Source: Bacteroidales bacterium UBA1195 (GTDB taxonomy: Bacteria; Bacteroidota; Bacteroidia; Bacteroidales; WCHB1-69). Taken from it: a DNA stretch of 33,538 bases. Below are positions 1 through 6,621 of the stretch, piece after piece. Position 1 is the stretch's first letter, and every line of letters begins with the position of its first letter. The position numbers were made by a program, and so were the translations under genes. Location of the stretch: the NCBI GenBank assembly GCA_002309855.1, contig DBYD01000032.1, positions 1 through 33,538 on the forward strand, given 5' to 3'. Below the pieces are notes generated by a model. That model had not been told where the DNA came from and did no database searches. It saw only the letters and a list, made by a program, of their open reading frames with translations.

Positions 1-1132
1 TCGCCGCGCATCCGTTTTCAGCATATGCCGTCAGGCTGACGGTATAACTTCCGGTATCCGGAATACAACAATCCACCACGGAATCCCCGCTGACAAACAG
101 TGTTCCGGTATCCCGGCCTGATATTTCCCAATTCCAGCGGCTAATTTTCGAACCGGTCACTAAAGAGGTGTTTTCCAAATGAAGTTTTAGTCCGGCTGTG
201 TCCAACTTGCAAGTGAAATCCGCATTAACCGTTGTACGACGGATAGTCGCCGAAAGGTTTGAATAACTTCCGGAACTGGACTTCATCCTGCAATAATATA
301 CCGTCCCCTCCTTCGCTTCCTTCAAGCGAATGTATTGTTGGGAACCCACCCCGTTACCAGCACTGTCCGTCCAGACATAGGACACAAAACCGTCAGGTGC
401 CGACAGCCGGGCAATTTTATCACTTGAACAATACTGGACATCTATTTTCGCCGGACGGCACTCGGCCACAACATAGGCATAACCGAAATGACCTGTCGTT
501 GACTGACCGCAATCCGAAGCAAAAAAGATCAGTTCCAATTTCTGTCCTATATATGGACGGAGATCCAAGGCACGTTTTGTCCATGGAGCCCAATTATACC
601 GTTCCTTACAGCTTCCATTATTAACTAATGAAAGACCTATTGCCTCAAAGAAAGAGAGATTCCGTCCGCTTGTATCACGAACAAAATAACCAAAACGAGG
701 CGGCCCGGAAGATATTGGATGTGCCCGCAATAAAAAATAGGCGTAATTCAACAACAGGATGGCATTGCTGCTATCCACCGACAAAGTGTAACGTATGCTT
801 TTTGCATCGGTATACTTTTTTTCATCATAAACACCCAACCGGGCACTTTGGCTCATCCCTTCAGGAATACAAGACACTGAATAGCAACCTTTGGAATCAG
901 AAGTGACTTCAAAAACATCCGTAACGATTGTATGCCTGTCCCGCAAAGGGCAGGTATCTATCCAAATCATTGTATCATAATTTGTTGTCATACTATGATT
1001 GGTCAAATAGCCAAGAGAGACCGCACATTTCCAGTTTGTGAAATCCATGTAGCTGAAATCCAGGTTCGGGCACTGCGCGTGCAGCAGCGGAAAAGCTGCA
1101 AAAAACAATATCGGCAACAACAGTTTTCTCAT
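1..1132 (-). CDS. Secreted T9SS-cargo-like protein, 5' portion (runs off the window)
   Basis: Reading leftward from the ATG at 1132 the frame stays open to base 1, giving at least 377 residues. The N-terminus MRKLLLPILFFAAFPLLHAQ is a clear Sec signal peptide with a likely cleavage after HA or HAQ. The mature part resembles large secreted Bacteroidota proteins: a stretch with IPEGMSQSARLG, then an all-beta module with ILLLNYAYFLL, DLRPYIGQKLELIFFASDC and GHFGYAYVVAECRP, followed by Ig/PKD-like segments (VSYVWTDSAGNG; SRWNWEIS; SYTVSLTAYAENGC). Such proteins usually end in a T9SS sorting domain, but that end is outside the window, so T9SS export is inferred. A promoter-like site lies 26-52 bp upstream of the start. 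No enzymatic domain is recognised; a surface adhesin or structural role is the most I would say. Confidence 0.8.
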   Translation of the reverse strand, partial: MRKLLLPILFFAAFPLLHAQCPNLDFSYMDFTNWKCAVSLGYLTNHSMTTNYDTMIWIDTCPLRDRHTIVTDVFEVTSDSKGCYSVSCIPEGMSQSARLGVYDEKKYTDAKSIRYTLSVDSSNAILLLNYAYFLLRAHPISSGPPRFGYFVRDTSGRNLSFFEAIGLSLVNNGSCKERYNWAPWTKRALDLRPYIGQKLELIFFASDCGQSTTGHFGYAYVVAECRPAKIDVQYCSSDKIARLSAPDGFVSYVWTDSAGNGVGSQQYIRLKEAKEGTVYYCRMKSSSGSYSNLSATIRRTTVNADFTCKLDTAGLKLHLENTSLVTGSKISRWNWEISGRDTGTLFVSGDSVVDCCIPDTGSYTVSLTAYAENGCAA

Positions 1133-1157
1133 ATTCTATGTACCTTAAAAAATTTTG

Positions 1158-1184
1158 CAAAAATACAACATTATCAAATACAAA
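1158..1184 (-). promoter_or_regulatory. Bacteroidota-type promoter for the left T9SS-like gene
   Basis: On the minus strand a TATTTTTG -7 box (1158-1165) is preceded by TTTG (1181-1184) with exactly 15 bp between. Transcription would start near 1150-1153, leaving a leader of about 20 nt before the ATG at 1132. Called from motif match only. Confidence 0.6.
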
Positions 1185-1491
1185 TTATATCCAAAAACCT
1201 CCAAAATATATCCATTTTCATCTGTTTTAACACGATAAAACGGCAATTTTGGCAAGAACGTAAAGACAGGTGCATTTTATGCCCCCTCACTATATATAAT
1301 ACGCTTGGGGAACCCAATTTCTCACACTAAAATGAAAAAAATTTTCACATTTTTTATAATATATTGGAATATAAATGGTTATAAAATTAGAAAATAATCG
1401 TTTTTGTTCTAATAGTCATTTTGCAGGCTGCAACATGTCAAAAAGCCAATTAGGACAAGCAGTTATAGCGATTCAAAAGAAAAAAAAAGTA
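1185..1491. other. AT-rich intergenic stretch without a recognisable gene
   Basis: Between the promoter of the left secreted-protein gene and the 139-bp repeat. It is AT-rich with many homopolymer runs, and no reading frame in it resembles a known family. A 37-codon frame from the ATG at 1435 reads into the repeat and is probably fortuitous. I see no RNA gene here. Confidence 0.5.
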
Positions 1492-1630
1492 GGCAAACGG
1501 CCAATATCGCATCCGGGAATACCGTTGTTGTTACCATTTTTGTTGTAGAGACGCAATGAATTGCGTCTCTACGGGAAATGCGATGTGGGATTTTTCCACC
1601 CGTGCGGCGGGGCGTTTGGAAAACAAAAAA
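1492..1630. repeat. 139-bp MITE-like interspersed repeat, copy A
   Basis: This matches 3779-3917 in the same orientation with 5 mismatches in 139 positions by hand alignment. Its core is a palindrome (1545-1572, arms GTAGAGACGCAAT). Further inverted pairs flank it: ATCGCAT on the left against ATGCGAT on the right, and imperfect outer ends around GGCAAACGGCC and GGGCGTTTGG. It encodes nothing convincing and lies 22 bp beyond the stop codon of the DUF4143 ATPase gene. The small size, inverted symmetry and recurrence fit a non-autonomous MITE- or REP-like element. No target-site duplication could be defined. Confidence 0.85.
1545..1572. repeat. 28-bp palindrome at the centre of repeat copy A
   Basis: Arms GTAGAGACGCAAT and ATTGCGTCTCTAC are perfectly complementary around a 2-bp GA centre. 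The same arms occur at 3832-3859, and a variant with shorter arms at 3148-3175. It can fold as a long hairpin in RNA or single-stranded DNA on either strand. Confidence 0.9.
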
Positions 1631-1652
1631 AGTCTGCCGGATGGAGTGAATT

Positions 1653-2984
1653 TCAGCGGGCATCATGCACCGCCAGCCATTTCTTGAGCAGGAATGTGCA
1701 GAAATATGGTATCGTATAGAATTTGCCGTTAAAGCCGATATTTTGGGCGCACAGCTTCACCCCATACCGGATGTCGGGGTATTTGCCGCTTTCCAAAAGG
1801 GCGTTCAGCGATTTTGTGGCTCCGTTTTTCGCCTTTACATCAACAGGAATAAGGCTTTCAGCGTCACGGATAAAGAAATCCATCTCAAGTTGGGAGTTCT
1901 CCTTCTTGTAATAATAGAGCGGGTATCCCATCTTGGCAAGGGCTGACGCCACAAGGTTTTCGTAAATCGCGCCCTTATAAACCCCAAGATTCTGATTCCT
2001 CCGCATATCCTCACCCGCCTCGTCGTCCATGGCCGCCAACAGCAAACTGCTGTCATGATAATATATCTTATATTGGTTGGGCATATAATTTCCTTTCATC
2101 GGCAGCTCCGGAACCTGCAGGTTATGGCAGAGATGGACCATGCCCGAATCCTCAAGCCATTCCATACACCCCGCATAATCACGGTTCCTGGCGTTTGCTG
2201 TAATTTTTGTAATTTGGAACTTCTTGTTTTCTTTCGCCAAAAAAACAGGAATATTCCGATATACATTCTTTATTCTGGCCTTGTCAAGACCTTTTGCATA
2301 TTTGACAATATCCTCCTCATAATCTGCAAGAAGCTGCCTTTGTAAGGGAAGAATGTCATGGAAGAGGTTGCCTTGGATATAAGTGCTGAGTATTTCGGGC
2401 ATACCACCAACAACAGCGTACTCCATAAATAGTTTTGACAGGACGGACATCTCCAACTCATTGAAGGGCTTCAAGCTGACCAGATGTTCCAGTATTGAAT
2501 CCACTTGTGCGCCGGAATAGCCTTTTGCCCAAAGAAATTCCTCAAAATCGAAAGCATACATCCGCACATCGCTCTTATATCCAACACTGTTTGAGGTGAT
2601 ATCCTTGTAGTTCAGTCCCATCAGGGAACCGGAGCAAATCACGTCAAAACGCCCGTCCTCCTTGAAGAATTTGAGCGATGTGGCACAGTCAGGGTGTTCC
2701 TGCATTTCATCAAAAAAGATAAGCGTGTCCCCTTCGACAAATCGCATGTCAGGGGAACGGAATGATATGTTGTTCAGGATGCTGTCCACATCATAACCGT
2801 CTTGAAATAGCAGTTTGTATTCGGGATGTGTCACAAAGTTTATTTCAATAAAGGATGCGTAGGTTTTGCCGAACTCACGCACGGAATATGTCTTCCCCAC
2901 CTGCCGTGCACCTCCTATGACCAGCGGTTTATGGTTGAATATCCTTTTCCATTCTTGCAAATAACTGTCAATCTTTCTTTTCAT
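1653..2984 (-). CDS. AAA-family ATPase with C-terminal DUF4143 domain
   Basis: A 443-residue protein of the AAA_14 + DUF4143 type, abundant in Bacteroidota and mostly uncharacterised. Walker A GGARQVGKT is at residues 24-32, Walker B LIFFDEMQE at 88-96, and a sensor-like CSGSLMG follows. The C-terminal part carries E367, D369, D382 and K384 (EMDFF ... VDVKA), the PD-(D/E)xK-like signature typical of DUF4143; nuclease activity is not established for the family. The length is normal and no disruption is seen. Three phased 22-bp repeats cover its promoter and leader, suggesting a specific regulator, possibly itself. It stands alone on the minus strand, with repeat copy A just past its stop codon. 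Roles in stress response or mobile-element maintenance are possible, but nothing here decides. Confidence 0.92.
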   Translation of the reverse strand: MKRKIDSYLQEWKRIFNHKPLVIGGARQVGKTYSVREFGKTYASFIEINFVTHPEYKLLFQDGYDVDSILNNISFRSPDMRFVEGDTLIFFDEMQEHPDCATSLKFFKEDGRFDVICSGSLMGLNYKDITSNSVGYKSDVRMYAFDFEEFLWAKGYSGAQVDSILEHLVSLKPFNELEMSVLSKLFMEYAVVGGMPEILSTYIQGNLFHDILPLQRQLLADYEEDIVKYAKGLDKARIKNVYRNIPVFLAKENKKFQITKITANARNRDYAGCMEWLEDSGMVHLCHNLQVPELPMKGNYMPNQYKIYYHDSSLLLAAMDDEAGEDMRRNQNLGVYKGAIYENLVASALAKMGYPLYYYKKENSQLEMDFFIRDAESLIPVDVKAKNGATKSLNALLESGKYPDIRYGVKLCAQNIGFNGKFYTIPYFCTFLLKKWLAVHDAR

Positions 2985-2994
2985 AAAAAAATTT

Positions 2995-3082
2995 CACATT
3001 TTATGGACATAATTTTATAAAGAAACACACATTTTATGGACATAATTTTCTGCAAAATTACACATTTTATGGACATAATTTT
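2995..3082 (-). repeat. Three 22-bp direct repeats at exact 33-bp spacing over the ATPase promoter
   Basis: Identical 22-bp units at 2995-3016, 3028-3049 and 3061-3082 (core TTATGGACATAA) are separated by two 11-bp spacers of unrelated sequence. Each core is a small dyad, TTATG-GA-CATAA. The second spacer holds a -7 box on the minus strand. Unit 3 therefore sits upstream of the -7 box, unit 2 at the expected start of transcription, and unit 1 in the leader, ending 11 bp before the ATG at 2984. The 33-bp period is close to three helical turns, so the sites lie on one face of the DNA. This looks like an operator array. Confidence 0.88.
3053..3060 (-). promoter_or_regulatory. -7 box of the DUF4143 ATPase promoter
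   Basis: TAATTTTG followed by CA on the minus strand matches the TAnnTTTGCA pattern found before other genes in this window. It lies between the second and third 22-bp repeats. The leader to the ATG at 2984 would be about 64 nt and would contain repeat units 2 and 1. A TTTG (3084-3087) is 23 bp upstream. Confidence 0.55.
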
Positions 3083-3147
3083 ACAAACGGACGTACTTTT
3101 TTTTCATCCGGACACCTGTTTCCCGGTTAAACAGGAAATCCGTTGAT

Positions 3148-3175
3148 GTAGAGACGCGGCGCGCTACGTCTCTAC
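3148..3175. repeat. Third GTAGAGACG palindrome (variant)
   Basis: Perfect 9-bp arms GTAGAGACG and CGTCTCTAC enclose a 10-bp GC-rich centre; total length is 28 bp, as for the two palindromes within the 139-bp repeats. The rest of the 139-bp element is absent. A degenerate arm (TACGTCCCTACA) follows within 25 bp. It lies 66 bp past the stop codon of the ATPase remnant. Confidence 0.8.
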
Positions 3176-3241
3176 AAAACGTTTCTATTACGTCCCTACA
3201 TGTGAAAATGCACCGTGCGTTTTTTTCCGCCACGAGCGGAA

Positions 3242-3632
3242 TCACAACCGTTTCAGCCAAAGGTTCAAGAAACGGTCATACACCATATATCCATCCTTTT
3301 GTTTGTATATCAGCTCCTTTTCCTCCATCACCTTCAGTGCGGCAAGAATGCTGCTGTTTGAAGGAAGCCGGTATTTGCCCACAAACTTTTTCCCCATCGG
3401 CTATACCACCCGCTCCTCTTTGGCAATGGCACGCAGCAGGGAAAACTGGTTTCCTGTCAGGAGGCTATATAATTAACCCCGTTTTGCCCATTCTACGAGG
3501 TGAAACCAGCGTTATATTGCGCCCGTTTTTGAGTGTTGAACACATTTCCTCCGTCTCTTTTTCCCGGTCACAAAAATACAACGGCCCTTCATAACCATTG
3601 CATATAAAAGGATTTACAATATTTCTTCTCAT
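3242..3632 (-). pseudogene. Remnant of a second AAA ATPase (internal deletion, frameshift, stop)
   Basis: From the ATG at 3632 the frame encodes the usual start of a Bacteroidota AAA ATPase: NPFICNGYEGPLYFCDREKE, then a Walker A region LVSPRRMGKTGLI. It then hits a stop codon. One base out of frame, the sequence resumes with the typical C-terminal winged helix of the same family (LTGNQFSLLRAIAKEERVV, an in-frame TAG, then KYRLPSNSSILAALKVMEEK and GYMVYDRFLNLWLKRL) and ends at 3242. The roughly 200-300 middle residues, with Walker B and the sensors, are missing. A large internal deletion plus a frameshift and a nonsense mutation therefore inactivated it. A promoter-like -7 box remains upstream. 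An in-frame ATG at 3644 is an alternative start. Confidence 0.85.
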
Positions 3633-3695
3633 GGCATTACCCATTGTTCCAACCAATTTTTGATTCGTAAAAGTTGAATCGCTTTTTATGAACTG

Positions 3696-3703
3696 CAAAA
3701 ATA
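3696..3703 (-). promoter_or_regulatory. -7 box remaining upstream of the ATPase pseudogene
   Basis: TATTTTTG followed by CA on the minus strand, 64 bp before the ATG at 3632. No TTTG is found at the 15-bp spacing seen elsewhere, so the promoter may have decayed. The rest of the gap 3633-3778 holds nothing else I recognise. Confidence 0.4.
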
Positions 3704-3778
3704 GTTTATTTTCTGATACCGCCCGCGCGGCGCAGCGAAAAAAAGTGAAGATTTTTTTTGTGGCAGCGGTGCACATTT

Positions 3779-3917
3779 GGCAAACGGCCAATATCGCATC
3801 CGGGAACACCGTTGTTGTTACCGTTTTTGTTGTAGAGACGCAATGCATTGCGTCTCTACGGGAAATGCGATGTGGTTTTTTTCCACCCGTGCGGCGGGGC
3901 GTTTGGAAAACAAAAAA
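3779..3917. repeat. 139-bp MITE-like interspersed repeat, copy B
   Basis: Second copy of the element at 1492-1630, same orientation and length, 5 substitutions. One of the differences makes the central 28-bp palindrome (3832-3859) fully symmetrical. Its right end, a run of six A, is at the same time the T-tract of the terminator that closes the ribosomal cluster on the minus strand, so the element abuts the terminator stem directly. A minus-strand frame through the copy is shared with copy A only because the two are homologous, and is not a gene. Confidence 0.85.
3832..3859. repeat. 28-bp perfect palindrome at the centre of repeat copy B
   Basis: Arms GTAGAGACGCAATG and CATTGCGTCTCTAC are exactly complementary with no loop. 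It has the same arms as 1545-1572 and related arms to 3148-3175. Confidence 0.9.
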
Positions 3918-3939
3918 GAGGGTGCATCGATGCACCCTC
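3911..3939 (-). terminator. Intrinsic terminator after rplQ, end of the ribosomal cluster
   Basis: The minus strand reads GAGGGTGCA-TCGA-TGCACCCTC (3939-3918), a perfect 9-bp GC-rich stem with a tetraloop, followed at once by six T and then GTTTT. It begins 27 bp past the rplQ stop codon. The T-tract coincides with the end of repeat copy B. Confidence 0.92.
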
Positions 3940-3965
3940 TTCGCATTCTGCGGAAAACGGAACAA

Positions 3966-4502
3966 CTATTCCGCCTTCTCTTCGGCAGGAGCCTCAGTGG
4001 CCTCGGCCACAGGAACCTCGACAGTCTGCTCTTCAGCCACCGGCTGAGCCTCCGCTGCGGGAGCCGCAACGGATTTCTTACGTCCGCCACGACGGGTCGC
4101 CTTGGCCTTTGACTTCTGGCTGCCCTTGTTCTGGGAATAACCCTCGTTGTAATCAACCAACTCCATCATGCACATTTCCGCACCGTCACCCACGCGGAAT
4201 CCTGTTTTCAGGATGCGGGTGTAACCGCCCGGACGATCGGCAATTTTAGTGGAGATGTTGCGGAACAGCTCTGTGACCGCCTCCTTGCTCTGCAAGTAGC
4301 TGAACACCATACGACGGGAATGGGTGGAATCCTCCTTGCCCTTTGTCAGCAGAGGCTCCACATATTTCCGCAACGCCTTTGCCTTGGCTAACGTAGTGTT
4401 GATTCTCTTGTTAAGTATTAAAGAGGTGGCCATATTGGACAGCATCGCCTGGCGATGCGCATACGTCCTGCCTAAATGATTTACTTTTTTACCGTGTCTC
4501 AT
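3966..4502 (-). CDS. rplQ: 50S ribosomal protein L17
   Basis: L17 sits by the exit of the large-subunit peptide tunnel. The N-terminus MRHGKKVNHLGRTYAHRQ and the middle segment RMVFSYLQSKEAVTELF are characteristic. At 178 residues it is longer than the roughly 120-130 of most bacteria: residues 123-144 are basic and 145-178 are an Ala/Glu/Val/Pro-rich acidic tail, an extension common in Bacteroidota. It is the last gene of the cluster, 3 bp after rpoA, and is followed by a strong terminator. Confidence 0.97.
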   Translation of the reverse strand: MRHGKKVNHLGRTYAHRQAMLSNMATSLILNKRINTTLAKAKALRKYVEPLLTKGKEDSTHSRRMVFSYLQSKEAVTELFRNISTKIADRPGGYTRILKTGFRVGDGAEMCMMELVDYNEGYSQNKGSQKSKAKATRRGGRKKSVAAPAAEAQPVAEEQTVEVPVAEATEAPAEEKAE

Positions 4503-4505
4503 GTC

Positions 4506-5507
4506 TTAATTTTCTTTTTCTAAATCCAACCTATATTTTGAAATATCCATACCGAAATCCAAACCTTTGGACTTCACCAGCTCTTCCAGTTCATTCAGGG
4601 ACTTCTTGCCGAAATTGCGGAATTTCAGCAAAGCGCTGCGCTGAATGGTCACCAGGTCACCCAATGTCTCCAGATCGGCAGACTTCAGGCAGTTCAATGC
4701 ACGTACCGAAAGGTCAAGATCAACCAGTTTTGTCTTCAGCACCTGACGGATGCGCAATGCACTTTCATCAAACTCATCACTGAGCACAATATCATCCCCG
4801 TTCATGGTGATGCGATCCTCCGAGAAGAGAATGAAATGCTGAATCAAAACTTTTGCCGCCTTCTTCAAGGCATCTTTCGGAAGAATGGAGGCATCAGTAG
4901 TGATCTCGAAAATCAGCTTTTCAAAGTCAGTCTTCTGTTCCACACGATAATTCTCCACCCTGTACATGACGTTCTTGATGGGAGTGTGGATGGAATCAAT
5001 GGCAATGACACCAGGTTCGTCATGCAGCTGGCGGTTGTCCTCCACGCTGACATAACCGCGCCCCTTGTTGATTGTGATTTCCATCTCCAACTTCACATTG
5101 GGTTCCATGGTACAGATATGCAAATCCTCATTGAGAACCTGGAAATTGCTCAAGTATTTGTTAATGTCACCGGCAACGAACTCATCCTTTCCGGTAATGA
5201 CAAACCGAACCTTTTCCTCTGTCTGGTCCTCGATTTTGCTTTTCAGACGAATTTGCTTGATGTTGAGAATCATATCTGTAACATCTTCCATTACACCAGG
5301 AATGGAGGAAAATTCATGGGGCACACCCTCTATCTTGATGGAAGTGATGGCAAATCCCTCCAAAGATGAAAGCAACACCCTTCTCAAAGCGTTACCGATG
5401 GTTGTTCCGTAACCCGGTTCCAATGGACGGAATTCAAACACGCCAAAAGAATCGGTCGTCTCAAGCACCAGCACTTTCTCCGGTTTCTGAAAAGGTATTA
5501 TTACCAT
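4506..5507 (-). CDS. rpoA: DNA-directed RNA polymerase subunit alpha
   Basis: The alpha subunit dimerises to start RNA polymerase assembly and contacts regulators through its C-terminal domain. The N-terminal domain includes LEPGYGTTIGNALRRVLLSS at residues 29-48. The C-terminal domain shows SVRALNCLKSADLETLGDL and the helix-hairpin-helix segment FRNFGKKSLNELEE, which bind DNA in this family. At 333 residues the length is normal. It lies between rpsD and rplQ, the standard alpha-operon order, so polymerase and ribosome synthesis are linked by one transcript. Confidence 0.98.
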   Translation of the reverse strand: MVIIPFQKPEKVLVLETTDSFGVFEFRPLEPGYGTTIGNALRRVLLSSLEGFAITSIKIEGVPHEFSSIPGVMEDVTDMILNIKQIRLKSKIEDQTEEKVRFVITGKDEFVAGDINKYLSNFQVLNEDLHICTMEPNVKLEMEITINKGRGYVSVEDNRQLHDEPGVIAIDSIHTPIKNVMYRVENYRVEQKTDFEKLIFEITTDASILPKDALKKAAKVLIQHFILFSEDRITMNGDDIVLSDEFDESALRIRQVLKTKLVDLDLSVRALNCLKSADLETLGDLVTIQRSALLKFRNFGKKSLNELEELVKSKGLDFGMDISKYRLDLEKEN

Positions 5508-5546
5508 ATTATTGTATTTTAATTATTTACTCAACAATGATATTGA

Positions 5547-6161
5547 TTACTTGGAATAGAGGTCAACGATCATCTGCTCGTTGATGTTTTCAGGGATAGC
5601 ATCCCTTTCCGGCACCAGCATGATTTTGCCGGCCATCATACTCTCATCCCATTCCAGCCACGGATACTGGCCGACAGAGTGACGACTCAATGAATCCGTA
5701 ATGACTTCCAAAGATTTTGAACGTTCACGGACACCAATGACATCACCCACCTTCAGAATGGCGGAAGGAATGTTCATCACTTTCCCGTTCACCTGGATGT
5801 GCTTGTGGGAAACCAACTGACGGGCCGCAGCGCGGGTCGGGGCAATCCCGAGACGATAGACCAGATTATCCAAACGGAACTCAATCATCTGCAGCAGCAC
5901 AACACCAGTTATACCCTTTTTGGCGGATGCCTTGCGGAAAAGTCCGCGGAACTGGCGTTCCAAAATACCGTAGGTGTATTTGGCCTTCTGTTTCTCCTGC
6001 AGCTGCATACTATACTCAGAAACCTTGCCGCCACCCCTCTTCTTGTTCACGCCATGCTGCCCCGGAGGATAATTCTTCTTTTCCAGGTATTTGTCAGGAC
6101 CATAGATGGGCTCCTTGAACTTTCTTGCGATTTTGGATTTCGGACCGATATATCTTGCCAT
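5547..6161 (-). CDS. rpsD: 30S ribosomal protein S4
   Basis: S4 nucleates 16S rRNA folding and helps form the mRNA entry site. The start MARYIGPKSKIARKFKEP, the segment NYPPGQHG and the S4 RNA-binding domain (RLDNLVYRLGIAPTRAAARQ ... HIQVNGKVMNIPS) are all present. At 204 residues it is full length. The N-terminus lacks the zinc-binding cysteines of C-plus S4. In enterobacteria S4 represses the alpha operon by binding its mRNA; no equivalent structure was identified here. Confidence 0.98.
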   Translation of the reverse strand: MARYIGPKSKIARKFKEPIYGPDKYLEKKNYPPGQHGVNKKRGGGKVSEYSMQLQEKQKAKYTYGILERQFRGLFRKASAKKGITGVVLLQMIEFRLDNLVYRLGIAPTRAAARQLVSHKHIQVNGKVMNIPSAILKVGDVIGVRERSKSLEVITDSLSRHSVGQYPWLEWDESMMAGKIMLVPERDAIPENINEQMIVDLYSK

Positions 6162-6206
6162 AGCTAAATTCTCTTTTTTTATTCGTTAAACATCTGATTC
6201 CAATAA

Positions 6207-6596
6207 TTATACACGACGTCTTTTGGGAGGTCTGCAACCGTTGTGCGGCAGCGGGGTGACATCAATGATTTCCGTCACGTCAATGCCGGCGGCGGCCACG
6301 GTACGGACAGCGGATTCACGCCCGCCTCCAGGCCCCTTCACATAGCATTTCACCTTGCGCAGCCCCAGATCATAAGCGACCTTGGCAGCATCCTGCGCGG
6401 CCATCTGGGCGGCATATGGAGTATTCTTTTTGGAACCCCTGAAACCCATCTTACCGGCGGAAGACCAGGAGATGGTTTGGCCGGAATTGTTGGTAATTGT
6501 CACAATCACATTGTTAAATGACGCATGGACAAACACTTTGCCCAAAGCATCCACCTTTACGACTCTTTTTTTCGTTACTTTCGTTGTCTTTGCCAT
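6207..6596 (-). CDS. rpsK: 30S ribosomal protein S11
   Basis: S11 lies on the platform of the small subunit and shapes the mRNA exit channel. Diagnostic segments are VHASFNNVIVTITNNSGQTI, SSAGKMGFRGSKKNTPYAAQ and the C-terminal DVTPLPHNGCRPPKRRRV. The length of 129 residues is standard. It lies between rpsM and rpsD, with 25 bp to rpsM and 45 bp to rpsD. Confidence 0.98.
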   Translation of the reverse strand: MAKTTKVTKKRVVKVDALGKVFVHASFNNVIVTITNNSGQTISWSSAGKMGFRGSKKNTPYAAQMAAQDAAKVAYDLGLRKVKCYVKGPGGGRESAVRTVAAAGIDVTEIIDVTPLPHNGCRPPKRRRV

Positions 6597-6621
6597 ATGC
6601 TATCTATTTAAGGTGTCCCAA

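Noticed and set aside
259..1330. Three plus-strand frames of 92-132 codons at the left edge
   Set aside because: They are antisense to the signal-peptide-bearing minus-strand frame, which has a promoter and recognisable protein segments.
1435..1548. Small plus-strand frame starting MSKSQLGQAVIAIQ
   Set aside because: It has a lysine run and reads into the palindrome of the repeat. It might be a gene fragment cut by the element, but 37 codons give no firm evidence.
1492..1630. Possible integron attC site (imperfect palindrome placed 3' of a gene)
   Set aside because: The outer ends do not fit the RYYYAAC and GTTRRRY core sites, no integrase is seen, and the flanked genes are on the strand of a stable cluster.
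1463..1666. 67-codon minus-strand frame, similar to a frame at 3465-3965
   Set aside because: The similarity (FQTPRRTGGK, ISRRDA) comes entirely from the two repeat copies; neither frame has a start context or family match in that part.
2995..3082. Possible minimal CRISPR array
   Set aside because: Only three 22-bp units with 11-bp spacers, far too short for spacers; no cas genes are near, and the array coincides with a promoter.
3101..3141. Hairpin CCTGTTT...AAACAGG as a terminator of the ATPase remnant
   Set aside because: The 7-bp stem is not followed by a T run in the minus direction; an A run lies there instead.
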